Of a stretch of 64,000 nt of DNA, positions 16,096-23,768 are shown piece after piece (position 1 is the first letter of the stretch; every line of letters starts with the position of its first letter). Location: contig NZ_RJAD01000002.1 in the NCBI RefSeq assembly GCF_003999995.1, forward strand, positions 771,020-835,019. The letters run 5' to 3'. This stretch comes from Microbacterium sulfonylureivorans. Its GTDB lineage: Bacteria > Actinomycetota > Actinomycetes > Actinomycetales > Microbacteriaceae. The notes beneath the pieces are model-generated. The model searched no databases. It worked only from the letters and a program-made list of their open reading frames with translations, and was not told the DNA's origin. The position numbers and the translations under genes are program-made.

Positions 16096-17234
16096 CAGTG
16101 CCCCCATCCGACCGGCTGGGCGTCGGCGTGCGCCGACCACGCATCGGCGTCGAGGTCACGTGGCCGCACGCGTACGCCGTCGAGCGACGCGGGGTCGGTC
16201 GCATAGCTCTTCGCGAGCGCCAGCGAGATCGACCCGTCCTCGACGAGTCTCTTCAGGTCCTGGTCGAGCGTGTGCATGCCCAGGCTCCCTCCCGCCTGCA
16301 GCATCGAGTAGATCTGACTGACCTGTCCCTCACGGATGAGGTTGGCGATGGCGGGCGTGTTCACGAGGACCTCGGTCGCGATCACACGACCGTCCTCCTG
16401 CGCTCGCGGCAGAAGCGTCTGGCTGATGATCCCCTGCAGCGTGTCGCCGAGCTGCGTGCGCACCTGCGCCTGCTGATCGGGTGCGAACGCGTCGACGATG
16501 CGGTTGATCGACTTCGCCGCACTCTGGGTGTGGAGCGTGGAGAGCACCAGGTGACCCGTCTCGGCCGCGGAAAGGGCGGTGGAGATGGATGCCGGATCGC
16601 GGAGCTCTCCGATCAGGATGACGTCGGGGTCCTGCCGCAGGACCCGGCGCAGCGCCTCGGAGAACGAGGCCGTGTCGCTGCCGATCTCGCGCTGGTGGAT
16701 GAGCGACCGCCGGCTGGTGTGCTGGAACTCGACCGGATCCTCGACGGTGACGATGTGCGCCGGGAGGGTGCGATTGACGACGTCGATCATCGAGCTGAGC
16801 GTCGTGGACTTGCCGGAACCGGTCGGACCGGTCACGAGGACCAGCCCCCGCGGCCGCAGGACGAGCTCGCGCGCTGCGGCGGGAACCCCCAGCTCGTCCA
16901 GCGGGCGGATCTGGTCGGGGATGAAGCGCATCGCCACGGCGACATCGCCCAGCTGCCGGAAGACGTTGACGCGGAAGCGGGCGACGTTCGGCACCGTGTG
17001 GGAGAGGTCGACCTCGCCGTGGGTGCGGAACTCTTCCAGCTGGTCGCGCGACATGAGGCTGCCGACGGCCTCGTCGAGCCACGCCGGCGACGTGGCCTCA
17101 GCCCAGCCGGGGATCGGGGTGAGATCACCGTCCACCCGCATGAGAGCGGGGAGTCGCGCCGTCAGGTGCACGTCGGACGCTCGCGAGCGCGCCGCGGTCG
17201 CGAGCATCGAGGTCAGGTCTTCGGATGCGGTCAT
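16095..17234 (-). CDS. pilT: type IV pilus retraction ATPase PilT, copy 1
   Basis: 379 residues starting at MTASEDL (17234), chosen because it lies 1 bp after the pilO1 stop; longer readings run into pilO1. Motifs: SDVHLTARLPALMRVDGDL, Walker A GPTGSGKSTT, Asp box VTVEDPVEFQH, Walker B region DPDVILIGELRD, and His box SAAETGHLVLSTLHTQSA. Hexameric cytoplasmic motor that depolymerises pili and so powers twitching or DNA import. The C-terminal 40 residues (DGVRVRPRDLDADAWSAH) are also conserved in PilT2. Confidence 0.94.
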   Translation of the reverse strand: MTASEDLTSMLATAARSRASDVHLTARLPALMRVDGDLTPIPGWAEATSPAWLDEAVGSLMSRDQLEEFRTHGEVDLSHTVPNVARFRVNVFRQLGDVAVAMRFIPDQIRPLDELGVPAAARELVLRPRGLVLVTGPTGSGKSTTLSSMIDVVNRTLPAHIVTVEDPVEFQHTSRRSLIHQREIGSDTASFSEALRRVLRQDPDVILIGELRDPASISTALSAAETGHLVLSTLHTQSAAKSINRIVDAFAPDQQAQVRTQLGDTLQGIISQTLLPRAQEDGRVIATEVLVNTPAIANLIREGQVSQIYSMLQAGGSLGMHTLDQDLKRLVEDGSISLALAKSYATDPASLDGVRVRPRDLDADAWSAHADAQPVGWGH

Positions 17235-17235
17235 G

Positions 17236-17919
17236 TCAGTCCTCCGTGCGGACGAGGGCGAGGGTGGTGACCGAGAGGGTGTCGCCCTCGAAGGCCGCGT
17301 CGATGGTTGCGAGCAGGCGAGGTCCGCGGCCGAGGGCGTCGATGAACGCACCCGCCGCATCGGCGTCGGCGACGGTCACGGTGATGGTGACGGGGATCTG
17401 CAGCTGCGGCGAGGCGGTGGGCTCGGTCTCCGGCGCAGGCTCGGCCGCGGCTGCGCCGTCGTCGGTGGCGGGCGCCTGACCGCTCGCGTCGTCGGCGGCC
17501 TCGCCTTCGGCGGCGGCGGGTTCGTCGGCGGGGGCGGCCTCCGCGTCGTCGCCGGCGAGGCCGGCGCGTGGTGTCCAGGGCTCGGGGTCGGCGGCTGAGA
17601 CACTCTGGATCTCCGCTCCCGTCGCCCGTGCGGCGTCGACCACGATCTGCATGACGTCGTCGAGCTGGGGGGATGCCGCGATCTGCCGCCGGAGTCCGGA
17701 CACCTCTCCGGTCAGCGCCTCGATCTCGTCCTGGGCGCCGGTGAGCGTGGCGACGCGAACCTCGTACACCTCGTTGGTCTGGGCGACCGTGGCCGTGTCG
17801 CCGTCGATGGAGCGCGCCGAGCTCCACATCGGCAGGGCGATCATCGTCACACCGGCGACGAGCAGCGCCACCACGACGACGACGCCGACCAGATTGATCA
17901 TCTGACGGGGGATGTTCAC
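17236..17919 (-). CDS. pilO: PilO-like type IV pilus alignment protein, copy 1
   Basis: 227 residues from GTG 17919 (GTGA overlap with pilN1). A single N-terminal membrane helix (LVGVVVVVALLVAGVTMIALPMW), a coiled-coil region (YEVRVATLTGAQDEIEALTGEV), then an Ala/Glu/Asp/Pro-rich disordered insert at about residues 110-175, then a ferredoxin-like beta domain (PVTITVTVADADAAGAFIDALGRGPRLLATI). PilO with PilN links PilM to the pilus machinery. The family is assigned from position and layout more than from sequence. The acidic low-complexity insert is unusual and also present in copy 2. Confidence 0.8.
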   Translation of the reverse strand: MNIPRQMINLVGVVVVVALLVAGVTMIALPMWSSARSIDGDTATVAQTNEVYEVRVATLTGAQDEIEALTGEVSGLRRQIAASPQLDDVMQIVVDAARATGAEIQSVSAADPEPWTPRAGLAGDDAEAAPADEPAAAEGEAADDASGQAPATDDGAAAAEPAPETEPTASPQLQIPVTITVTVADADAAGAFIDALGRGPRLLATIDAAFEGDTLSVTTLALVRTED

Positions 17920-18554
17920 TCCGCCTCCTTGTAGGCGCCGGTGTAGACGGATTGGTCGAACACGACGCGCAGCTCGTAGGTGTAGCCGCCCTCGGCCGAC
18001 TGAACCACCCAGCCGTCCGCCTCCATGACTCCGGCAAGCCCGCGGACCGCCCGCACGATGGGCACGACCTCCTGCGGACCTGCACTGGCGATCGTCACCG
18101 TGCCCGCCGCACCGATCTCCGCGGCGGGGTCCTCCCCTTGCGGCGCGCCGGCCGGCGCGAGGCTGAAGCCCGCGATCTCCGCTCCGCCCGGGAGCGTGGC
18201 GCCGATCGCGTCGACGAGACCGTCGAAGCGGAGGTCGGTCGCCATCGCCTCGCTGCGGAACGTGGTGAGCTCCGACTGCAGATCGAGCTGCGCCTGGACG
18301 TCCGAGAGCTCGGCCATCTGCGAGAGGAGCTCCTGCGTTCGGAGGTTCTCGGCCAGAAGGCGCTGGGCGGCGGTGAGCTGCAGCCAGAACGCACCAGCCG
18401 TTGCGATCGCCACGACGGCGATCACGGCGACGAGCGCCGCGATCCATCGGCGGAGAAGCTTCACGCCGTCACGGCGCGCGGTCTCGGACGGCGGGATCAG
18501 GTTGACGAACGGCGTTCCCGCGATGAGGATCGCGGACGTCTTCGCGATCGCCAT
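17916..18554 (-). CDS. pilN: PilN-like type IV pilus alignment protein, copy 1
   Basis: 212 residues. The short cytoplasmic N-terminus carries the PilM-binding type motif (TPFVNLIPPSETARRDG), then one membrane helix (WIAALVAVIAVVAIATAGAFWL), a coiled coil (ERLL-type, TQELLSQMAELSDVQAQLDLQSEL) and a beta-rich domain ending YTYELRVVFDQSVYTG. The same closing words occur in copy 2 (VTFDQSIYSG). Start overlaps the pilM1 stop by one base. Confidence 0.83.
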   Translation of the reverse strand: MAIAKTSAILIAGTPFVNLIPPSETARRDGVKLLRRWIAALVAVIAVVAIATAGAFWLQLTAAQRLLAENLRTQELLSQMAELSDVQAQLDLQSELTTFRSEAMATDLRFDGLVDAIGATLPGGAEIAGFSLAPAGAPQGEDPAAEIGAAGTVTIASAGPQEVVPIVRAVRGLAGVMEADGWVVQSAEGGYTYELRVVFDQSVYTGAYKEAE

Positions 18555-19609
18555 CAGCGCCTCTCCCCCAGCGCGAGGCCGACGGTCGTGAGCAGGTCGA
18601 GACCGACGGTCCCCTGGGGCGCGATCTTCGCCGAGACGACGTCGCTCGCGCTGATGTATGCCACGGGGAGCGGCAGACTGGCCGCGAGCGAATCGCCCAC
18701 CTCGGCCGCGGCGGCTCCGGCGCCGGTGAGGATCACGCGCGATACCGGCACGTCGTTCGCGCGCCCCGCGTAGAACGACAGTGTGCTGCGCATGCGCCCC
18801 ACAAGGTCGGCGAGCGCCGCCTCGGTCATGCCGGCGGCTCGTTCGCTCCGGGCCACGGCTCCGCGGCGGCGCCGTGACGAGGAGGATCCCGAGGCCGCAG
18901 CACCGACGAGCTCTTCGACGACGAGGTCCGCCTCCTCCTCCACAGGGGGCGCGGCGGCGAGCTGGCGCTCGCGCACGGCGTCGGTGAGGATCTCGAGCGG
19001 GAGGATGCGGACGAAGCGGGGCACACCGTCGCGCACGATCACGACGTAGCTGGTGTGGTCGCCGAGGTGCAGCGCCGCCACGGACTCACCCGGTGCGGCG
19101 AGGCGGCTCACGGCCCGCGCGAGCCCGAAGGGCGCGAGGTCGACCGCATCGACCGTCAGCTTCGCCTTCCCGATCGTCGAGACGAGCAGCTCCACGGTCT
19201 CCGCGACCGCGGCCACCAGAAGCCCCGTGATCTCTCCGCCGGTCTGCGACGAGGCGTAGAAGTCGAGCACCGCCTGGTCGGCGGGCACCGGCAGGAGGTC
19301 CTGCACCTGGAACGGGAGCGCCTGCCGCAGGAGGTCGGGGCGGAGAGCCTGCGTCGTGTACTCGCGAACCAGGATGCGGCGGCTGCCGATGCCGAGCACC
19401 ACTCGCCTGCTCGAGAACCGCGCGCCGCTCCAGAGCCGGTGCAGCGCCAGCGTGACGGCGTCGGGATCGAGCACCTCAGAGTCCTTCGCGGCGCCGTCCG
19501 GAAGAGGAACCGCCCCGAAGGCGACGAGAGTCGGCGTGCGGCCGGTCGTCACCTCGGCGGCGCGTACGCCCTCCTCTGTGATCTCCAGCCCGATGATCGT
19601 CTTGGCCAT
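18554..19609 (-). CDS. pilM: PilM actin-like type IV pilus protein, copy 1
   Basis: 351 residues from ATG 19609 (AAGGAGAGGAG upstream). Actin/FtsA-like fold: phosphate-1 loop TIIGLEITEEGVRAAEV, SSRRVVLGIGSRRILVREYTT, adenosine region GESVAALHLGDHTSYVVIV and RVILTGAGAAAAEVGDSL. It forms the cytoplasmic ring that binds PilN. A Ser/Arg-rich insert (GSSSSRRRRGAVARSERAAG) interrupts the region before the last subdomain. 32 bp separate it from pilD. Confidence 0.9.
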   Translation of the reverse strand: MAKTIIGLEITEEGVRAAEVTTGRTPTLVAFGAVPLPDGAAKDSEVLDPDAVTLALHRLWSGARFSSRRVVLGIGSRRILVREYTTQALRPDLLRQALPFQVQDLLPVPADQAVLDFYASSQTGGEITGLLVAAVAETVELLVSTIGKAKLTVDAVDLAPFGLARAVSRLAAPGESVAALHLGDHTSYVVIVRDGVPRFVRILPLEILTDAVRERQLAAAPPVEEEADLVVEELVGAAASGSSSSRRRRGAVARSERAAGMTEAALADLVGRMRSTLSFYAGRANDVPVSRVILTGAGAAAAEVGDSLAASLPLPVAYISASDVVSAKIAPQGTVGLDLLTTVGLALGERR

Positions 19610-19641
19610 CGTCCGTCTCCTCTCCTTATCGCGCGACCGCG

Positions 19642-20466
19642 TCACGCGATCGCGAACAGCCCTACGTACCACTGGGCGATGGACTCGCCCCAGACGATCC
19701 CGACCCATGCGCCGGCAAGCATGAACGGCCCGAACGGGATGGCCGACTTGCGCCCGGCGCGACGAAGGAGCATCAGCGCGATGCCGAAGACGCCGCCGAC
19801 CAGGAACGCGGCGAAGGCACCGACCGCGAAGGAGCCCCAGCCGAGCCAGGCGAGATACGCACCCACCACTCCTGCGAGCTTCACGTCGCCGCCGCCCATG
19901 CCCGCCGGGCGGATGACGCGAAGCAGGAAGTAGAAGAGGTAGAGCGCCACGGCGCCGATCCCCGCGCGCAGCAGCGCCGACCAGTCCGCGCCGAGAAGGC
20001 ACGCCGCGGTGAAGAGCACGGCGACCACGCCGTAGCCCGGCAGCACGATGCTGTTCGGCAGGCGGCGCGTGTCGAGGTCGATGAGCGCGAGCGCGATGCT
20101 GATGGCCGCGAAGTAGAGGTACGCGACCGTGACGACGACGGATGCCGCGTTCCACGCGCCTTCGCCGAGGAACAGCCACGCGACACCGGCGAACGCCAGC
20201 GCTGTCGCGAGCTCCACGAGCGGGTAGCGCACCGAGATCGGAGCACCGCACGACGCGCAGCGGCCGCGCAGGGCGAGCCACGAGACCACGGGAACGTTCT
20301 GCCACGGACGCACGGGCGCACCGCATGACGGGCAGCGGCTCTCACGGGTGAGAGGGATGCCGGCCGGCACGCGATAGATCACGACGTTGAGGAACGACCC
20401 GATGACGAGGCCGAGCAGTCCGGCGAAGACGAGCACGAGCGCGAGGGCGGCGGGGGCGAGGGTCAC
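19642..20466 (-). CDS. pilD: prepilin peptidase / N-methyltransferase PilD
   Basis: 274 residues from GTG 20466. Complete type 4 prepilin peptidase: first helix with GLVIGSFLNVVIYRVPAG, then the cytoplasmic zinc-type domain with two CxxC pairs (CPSCGAPVRPWQNVP and GRCASCGAPIS), then membrane helices holding both catalytic aspartates (ALIDLDTRRLPN and GMGGGDVKLAG). It cleaves after the Gly of prepilin leaders and methylates the new N-terminus. It is the only complete PilD in the window; cluster 2 carries a version lacking everything between the first helix and the last 52 residues. GTGA overlap with pilX1. Confidence 0.95.
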   Translation of the reverse strand: MTLAPAALALVLVFAGLLGLVIGSFLNVVIYRVPAGIPLTRESRCPSCGAPVRPWQNVPVVSWLALRGRCASCGAPISVRYPLVELATALAFAGVAWLFLGEGAWNAASVVVTVAYLYFAAISIALALIDLDTRRLPNSIVLPGYGVVAVLFTAACLLGADWSALLRAGIGAVALYLFYFLLRVIRPAGMGGGDVKLAGVVGAYLAWLGWGSFAVGAFAAFLVGGVFGIALMLLRRAGRKSAIPFGPFMLAGAWVGIVWGESIAQWYVGLFAIA

Positions 20467-22022
20467 GGGATCTCCTGGGGCGCGATGTCGCGCTGCGAGA
20501 CGAGCGCACCGAGCAAGCCTGTCCCACCGCCCGCTCCGCTGCCCGACGACATTCCGGGGAGGGCGATCGGATCGGCGGTGAAGTCCAGGCCGCTGCCGTG
20601 GCTCCAGCCTCCACCGTAGAACGAGCCGCTCCAGGCGTCGCGGATGCCTCCGGCGTTGCCCGACACAGTGATCTTGCAGGGGGTGTAGATCATCGCCGCG
20701 ATGCTGGTAGCGGTCACGGTCCCGTTGATGATCGTCGGCCCGTAACCGCTGCCGCACGAGGGCTTGTTGTCGGTGGGGGTGATGTCCTCGGTGACGAACC
20801 AAACTTTGGGCTTCGAAGGCAGACCGGCCGCGGCTTTCATCGTGAGGGTCGTCAGGTCCGGGTTCTTGGCGAGAATCACAAGATTCGTCTTGATCGAGAC
20901 GACGGGAGTCGAGCCGTTCCCAGATCGGAGATTCGTGCAAGCGCGTGCGTCGATGATGGTGGGGGCGCTGTAACCGGCGAGCGAGGTCCATCCTGTTCCC
21001 GGTGACTCATTGAAATACCCGCACGACCCGGGACCGCTGCCGGAATTGACGAGTGTCACGACGGCGTAGCCCGGCCAGTCCGCTGCCTTGTACTTGTACT
21101 CGAACCACGGCGGCAGCGTCGGCGGTGTAGGGCCGGCCACCGTCGAAGGACGCACGACACCGCCGGTGACGGCTCCCTGGTCCTGGTTGAACGTGCGGGT
21201 CGAGGGCAGTGTCAGGGTTCCGTCGATGCGCACGTTTCCCAGTGACACGTTGCCGCTGGTGGTGACCGACTTGCCGACGCGCTTGCCGCCCCACCCGAAG
21301 TTGAGAGCCCCGTTTGCATGGATGTTTCCGAGGATCGTCCCCTCCACCTTCCCGGCGCCGGTCCCCGAGGTTGACAGGTCTCCTTCGATCGTGTCGCTCG
21401 CGCAGCAGATGTCGACGATGCCGCCCGCGCGGACATTGCCTTTGATCGTGCAGCCGCCGCTCGCCTCGATGTTGCCCCCGACCGTGATGTTTCCCGGAAG
21501 CATCGTGTGACAGTCGAAGGTCGCCTGAGGGACGACGATGTCGAGCAGCCGCCCCGTCGCCATGGGTCTCACTTCGTAAGTGAAGTCCACGCTCCCGGTC
21601 CCGAAGAACACCATGTCGCCCGCGATCGACGGCGTCTCGGTGTAGCGGTAGACGGCCTGGGTCGTCGTCATGCCCGTTCCGGCCTTGCCCGTGGCCGTGA
21701 TCGTGGCCACGCCGGCGCCGCACGTCACGCTGTAGCTGAAGGTCGGGGACTTGGCATCCGTCCCGTCGACCCGTACGTCGTGCAGGGCACCTGGGCAGGC
21801 GAGGGAGCCGCGGCGCAGCGCGCTCACGGCCTCGGCGAGGCCGGCGTCGGCCGAGGCGCGCGACTGCGCGGTGCTGCGGCTGTCGGAGAGGGTCGCCGTC
21901 GTGTTCGTCACGATCGCGGCGAGGGCGAGTCCGCCGATGCTCAGCACGAGCATGACGACGAGCGCCGAGACGAGCGTCGATCCGCGGTCGCCCGGGTCTG
22001 CGAGCCGCGCTCCGCGTGTCAC
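20463..22022 (-). CDS. PilX-like minor pilin with large beta-helical passenger, copy 1
   Basis: 519 residues from GTG 22022 (GTGA overlap with pilW1). N-terminal pilin-like helix (GSTLVSALVVMLVLSIGGLALAAIVT) without the usual Glu5, then AQSRASADAGLAEAV as in PilX-type proteins. The middle (about 175-290) is a run of short G-rich hexapeptide-like rungs (GNITVGGNIEASGGCTIKG) resembling bactofilin or parallel beta-helix structure, followed by a Cys-containing globular part. Probably an exported tip or minor pilus subunit with adhesive or structural role (inference). GC content is lower than in flanking genes. Paralogue at 30628-32196, much diverged. Confidence 0.78.
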   Translation of the reverse strand: MTRGARLADPGDRGSTLVSALVVMLVLSIGGLALAAIVTNTTATLSDSRSTAQSRASADAGLAEAVSALRRGSLACPGALHDVRVDGTDAKSPTFSYSVTCGAGVATITATGKAGTGMTTTQAVYRYTETPSIAGDMVFFGTGSVDFTYEVRPMATGRLLDIVVPQATFDCHTMLPGNITVGGNIEASGGCTIKGNVRAGGIVDICCASDTIEGDLSTSGTGAGKVEGTILGNIHANGALNFGWGGKRVGKSVTTSGNVSLGNVRIDGTLTLPSTRTFNQDQGAVTGGVVRPSTVAGPTPPTLPPWFEYKYKAADWPGYAVVTLVNSGSGPGSCGYFNESPGTGWTSLAGYSAPTIIDARACTNLRSGNGSTPVVSIKTNLVILAKNPDLTTLTMKAAAGLPSKPKVWFVTEDITPTDNKPSCGSGYGPTIINGTVTATSIAAMIYTPCKITVSGNAGGIRDAWSGSFYGGGWSHGSGLDFTADPIALPGMSSGSGAGGGTGLLGALVSQRDIAPQEIP

Positions 22023-22636
22023 CAGCACGTGAGGGTGTCCGTTCCTTCGATGACGGCCTGTGCGGTCACGCCATTGGAGAGCGCGACGGTCGCGTCGCCA
22101 CGGACGATGTCGAGGCCGATCGTCAGCGCCTGCCCGCTGCGCGAGAACGCGTCGGTGCGCCCGTCGCCGTCGGCGTCGATCGGGACGAACTTGGGCGTCC
22201 CATCGGGATTGTTCCCGTCGCGACGAGACAGCGACGGTCGTGCACCGTCGCCGCTCGCCGCGTCGCCGTCGACGAGCACGGTCCACGTGCTCGTGTCGGA
22301 GGTGGAGATGACGGATGCCGCGACCCGGTACCGCACATCGCCACCGGTCGTCACGACCCATGCCCGGCACTCCCGACCGCCCCCCGGGGTCGAGACCTTC
22401 GCGATCAGCGCACGATTGGCCGAAGTGATCGTGAAGGCCGTGGCATTGCGCAACGACGTCTGGATGGAGTTGCCGACCACAACGGACTGACCGGTCGCGG
22501 CATCGCGATCTGTGGTCTGCGCCTGGGCGCGGAGTCCGTCTGCGAACATGAGGGCCAGCAATCCTAGGAAGAGCGCCGAGACGGCGAGATAGATGATGAG
22601 TTCGACGAGGGTGACCCCGTCGTCGTCGCGGATCAC
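22019..22636 (-). CDS. PilW-like minor prepilin, copy 1
   Basis: 205 residues from GTG 22636. Class III prepilin signal DDDG with cleavage before VTLVELIIYLAVSALFLGLLAL, including the hallmark Glu at mature position 5. The rest is a globular domain (NSIQTSLRNATAFTITSANRALI) with a calcium-like DADGDGRTDAF. Minor pilins of this kind prime pilus assembly. Start and stop both overlap neighbours by 4 bp. Confidence 0.85.
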   Translation of the reverse strand: MIRDDDGVTLVELIIYLAVSALFLGLLALMFADGLRAQAQTTDRDAATGQSVVVGNSIQTSLRNATAFTITSANRALIAKVSTPGGGRECRAWVVTTGGDVRYRVAASVISTSDTSTWTVLVDGDAASGDGARPSLSRRDGNNPDGTPKFVPIDADGDGRTDAFSRSGQALTIGLDIVRGDATVALSNGVTAQAVIEGTDTLTCW

Positions 22637-23040
22637 GGTGCCGAGACCGAGACGCGCGTCGCGAGGCGGGTGACGGCTTCGCCGGGAGCGGCGCGATCCT
22701 CGACGACCACCGTCACGAGGACGGCTCCGGGGTACACCGACGGGCACGCCCCGATCGCGGTGTCGGCTTGCAACCCCGTGCCGGCGGTGTCCTGCACGTC
22801 CACCGCCGCCCTCCCCTGCAGGGTCGCGCAGCTGGTCGGCGTGCCCGGGTCGTTCGGGAACGCCGCCTTGATCGGTGCCACCTGCGCGTTGGCGAAGGTG
22901 GTCGCCGCCACGAGGTCGCGGTTGACGACGCTCGTGTTGGTCGCTCCGATGATGAGCGGCAGCACCGCGAGGGCGAGCACCATGAGCAGGAACATCGCGA
23001 CGATGACCTCGACGATGCTGAAGCCCTTGGAGTCACTCAT
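22633..23040 (-). CDS. PilV-like minor prepilin, copy 1
   Basis: 135 residues from ATG 23040, preceded by GGAGGGGG. Prepilin leader MSDSKG, cleavage before FSIVEVIVAMFLLMVLALAVLPL with Glu5. The globular part has two Cys (SCATLQG, IGACPSVYPG) that could pair. It lies 69 bp after pilA1, separated by a strong hairpin. Confidence 0.86.
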   Translation of the reverse strand: MSDSKGFSIVEVIVAMFLLMVLALAVLPLIIGATNTSVVNRDLVAATTFANAQVAPIKAAFPNDPGTPTSCATLQGRAAVDVQDTAGTGLQADTAIGACPSVYPGAVLVTVVVEDRAAPGEAVTRLATRVSVSAP

Positions 23041-23065
23041 GTGATCCCCCCTCCACGCGGAGGTA

Positions 23066-23097
23066 CGCCGGGGCCGGCCAGGCAACCGGCCCCGGCG
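23066..23097 (-). terminator. strong hairpin between pilA1 and pilV1, likely partial terminator
   Basis: A perfect 12-bp GC stem (CGCCGGGGCCGG with CCGGCCCCGGCG), 8-nt loop, 13 bp after the pilA1 stop and before the pilV1 ribosome site. Probably reduces read-through so the major pilin outnumbers the rest of the operon. Confidence 0.7.
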
Positions 23098-23109
23098 AGT
23101 CTGTGAGGA

Positions 23110-23508
23110 TTACGGAGCGGGGGTCGCGCTGGCGGGGCAGCCCGGGCCGGAGTACTGGGTCGTCTGGCCGGTCTTGTCGGCCTTCACGCAGAAATTGTCG
23201 AGCGTGCGATCCGCCGAGTTCCACGCGACGGTGATTCCGTCAGTGCTCAGGTTGTCGAAATCGAAGGTGGCCAGGTCGTCCTGCGCGATCGCGGAGGCGG
23301 CCTGAGTCGCCCCGTTCGCGGCCGCGGTGCTGAGCGCGTTCTCCTGCGCCTCGGCCTGGATGTTCAGGAAGATCGGGATGGCGATGGCCGCAAGGATGCC
23401 GAGCACCACGACGACGACGATGAGCTCGATGAGTGAGAAGCCGGCGTCGCCGTTCTCCTCGCGACGGGCCTTCTCGGACTGGATGTAGCTGCGAATGAAC
23501 GTGCGCAT
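23110..23508 (-). CDS. pilA: major type IV pilin PilA, copy 1
   Basis: 132 residues. Long charged leader of 23 residues ending DAG, cleavage before FSLIELIVVVVVLGILAAIAIPIFLNIQ with Glu5, the classic pilin helix. The mature C-terminal domain is small (about 80 residues) with one disulfide candidate (NFCVKADKTG ... GPGCPASATP). ATG 23508 is preceded by a weak AAGAAAG. First gene of cluster 1 with its own promoter about 120 nt upstream. Same length as PilA2, nearly identical helix, divergent globular domain. Confidence 0.95.
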   Translation of the reverse strand: MRTFIRSYIQSEKARREENGDAGFSLIELIVVVVVLGILAAIAIPIFLNIQAEAQENALSTAAANGATQAASAIAQDDLATFDFDNLSTDGITVAWNSADRTLDNFCVKADKTGQTTQYSGPGCPASATPAP

Positions 23509-23634
23509 GTGCGATCACTTTCTTGATCCGTGGATAAAATATCCCTGATCAGACGCCGTTTTCGCCCAGTCGGCCAGTCGACTCAGAGGTTCATGTCGGA
23601 TTCATGCATCTGCATGACTCCGCTCCCCGCCAGC

Positions 23635-23714
23635 AACATTAGAGACTTCTCATAGAAAATCAAACAGGATTTTCCGCAGGATTGGGCAAGCAGTTTCCTG
23701 AGGGTTTGCTGAGG
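23635..23714 (-). promoter_or_regulatory. promoter and operator of T4P cluster 1
   Basis: On the minus strand: TTGATT -35 (23663-23658), ATGAGA-N4-TCTAAT palindrome (23653-23638) filling the spacer, and -10 TAATGT or AATGTT ending at 23635. Upstream, CCTGAGG and GCTGAGG words (23697-23703 and 23708-23714, plus-strand reading) repeat with an 11-bp period. The surrounding 23630-23700 is unusually AT-rich for this genome. The same layout occurs before pilA2. Confidence 0.6.
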
Positions 23715-23768
23715 TAGACCCGCCGCCCGAATCGCGCCATAGGATGGCGTCGGGGATAGGGGTGTTTC

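Noticed and set aside
12205..16206. Very long plus-strand open frame across several genes
   Set aside because: It is antisense to nnrE, YihY and pilC, is Arg/Asp/His-rich, and has no ribosome site: a GC-skew shadow.
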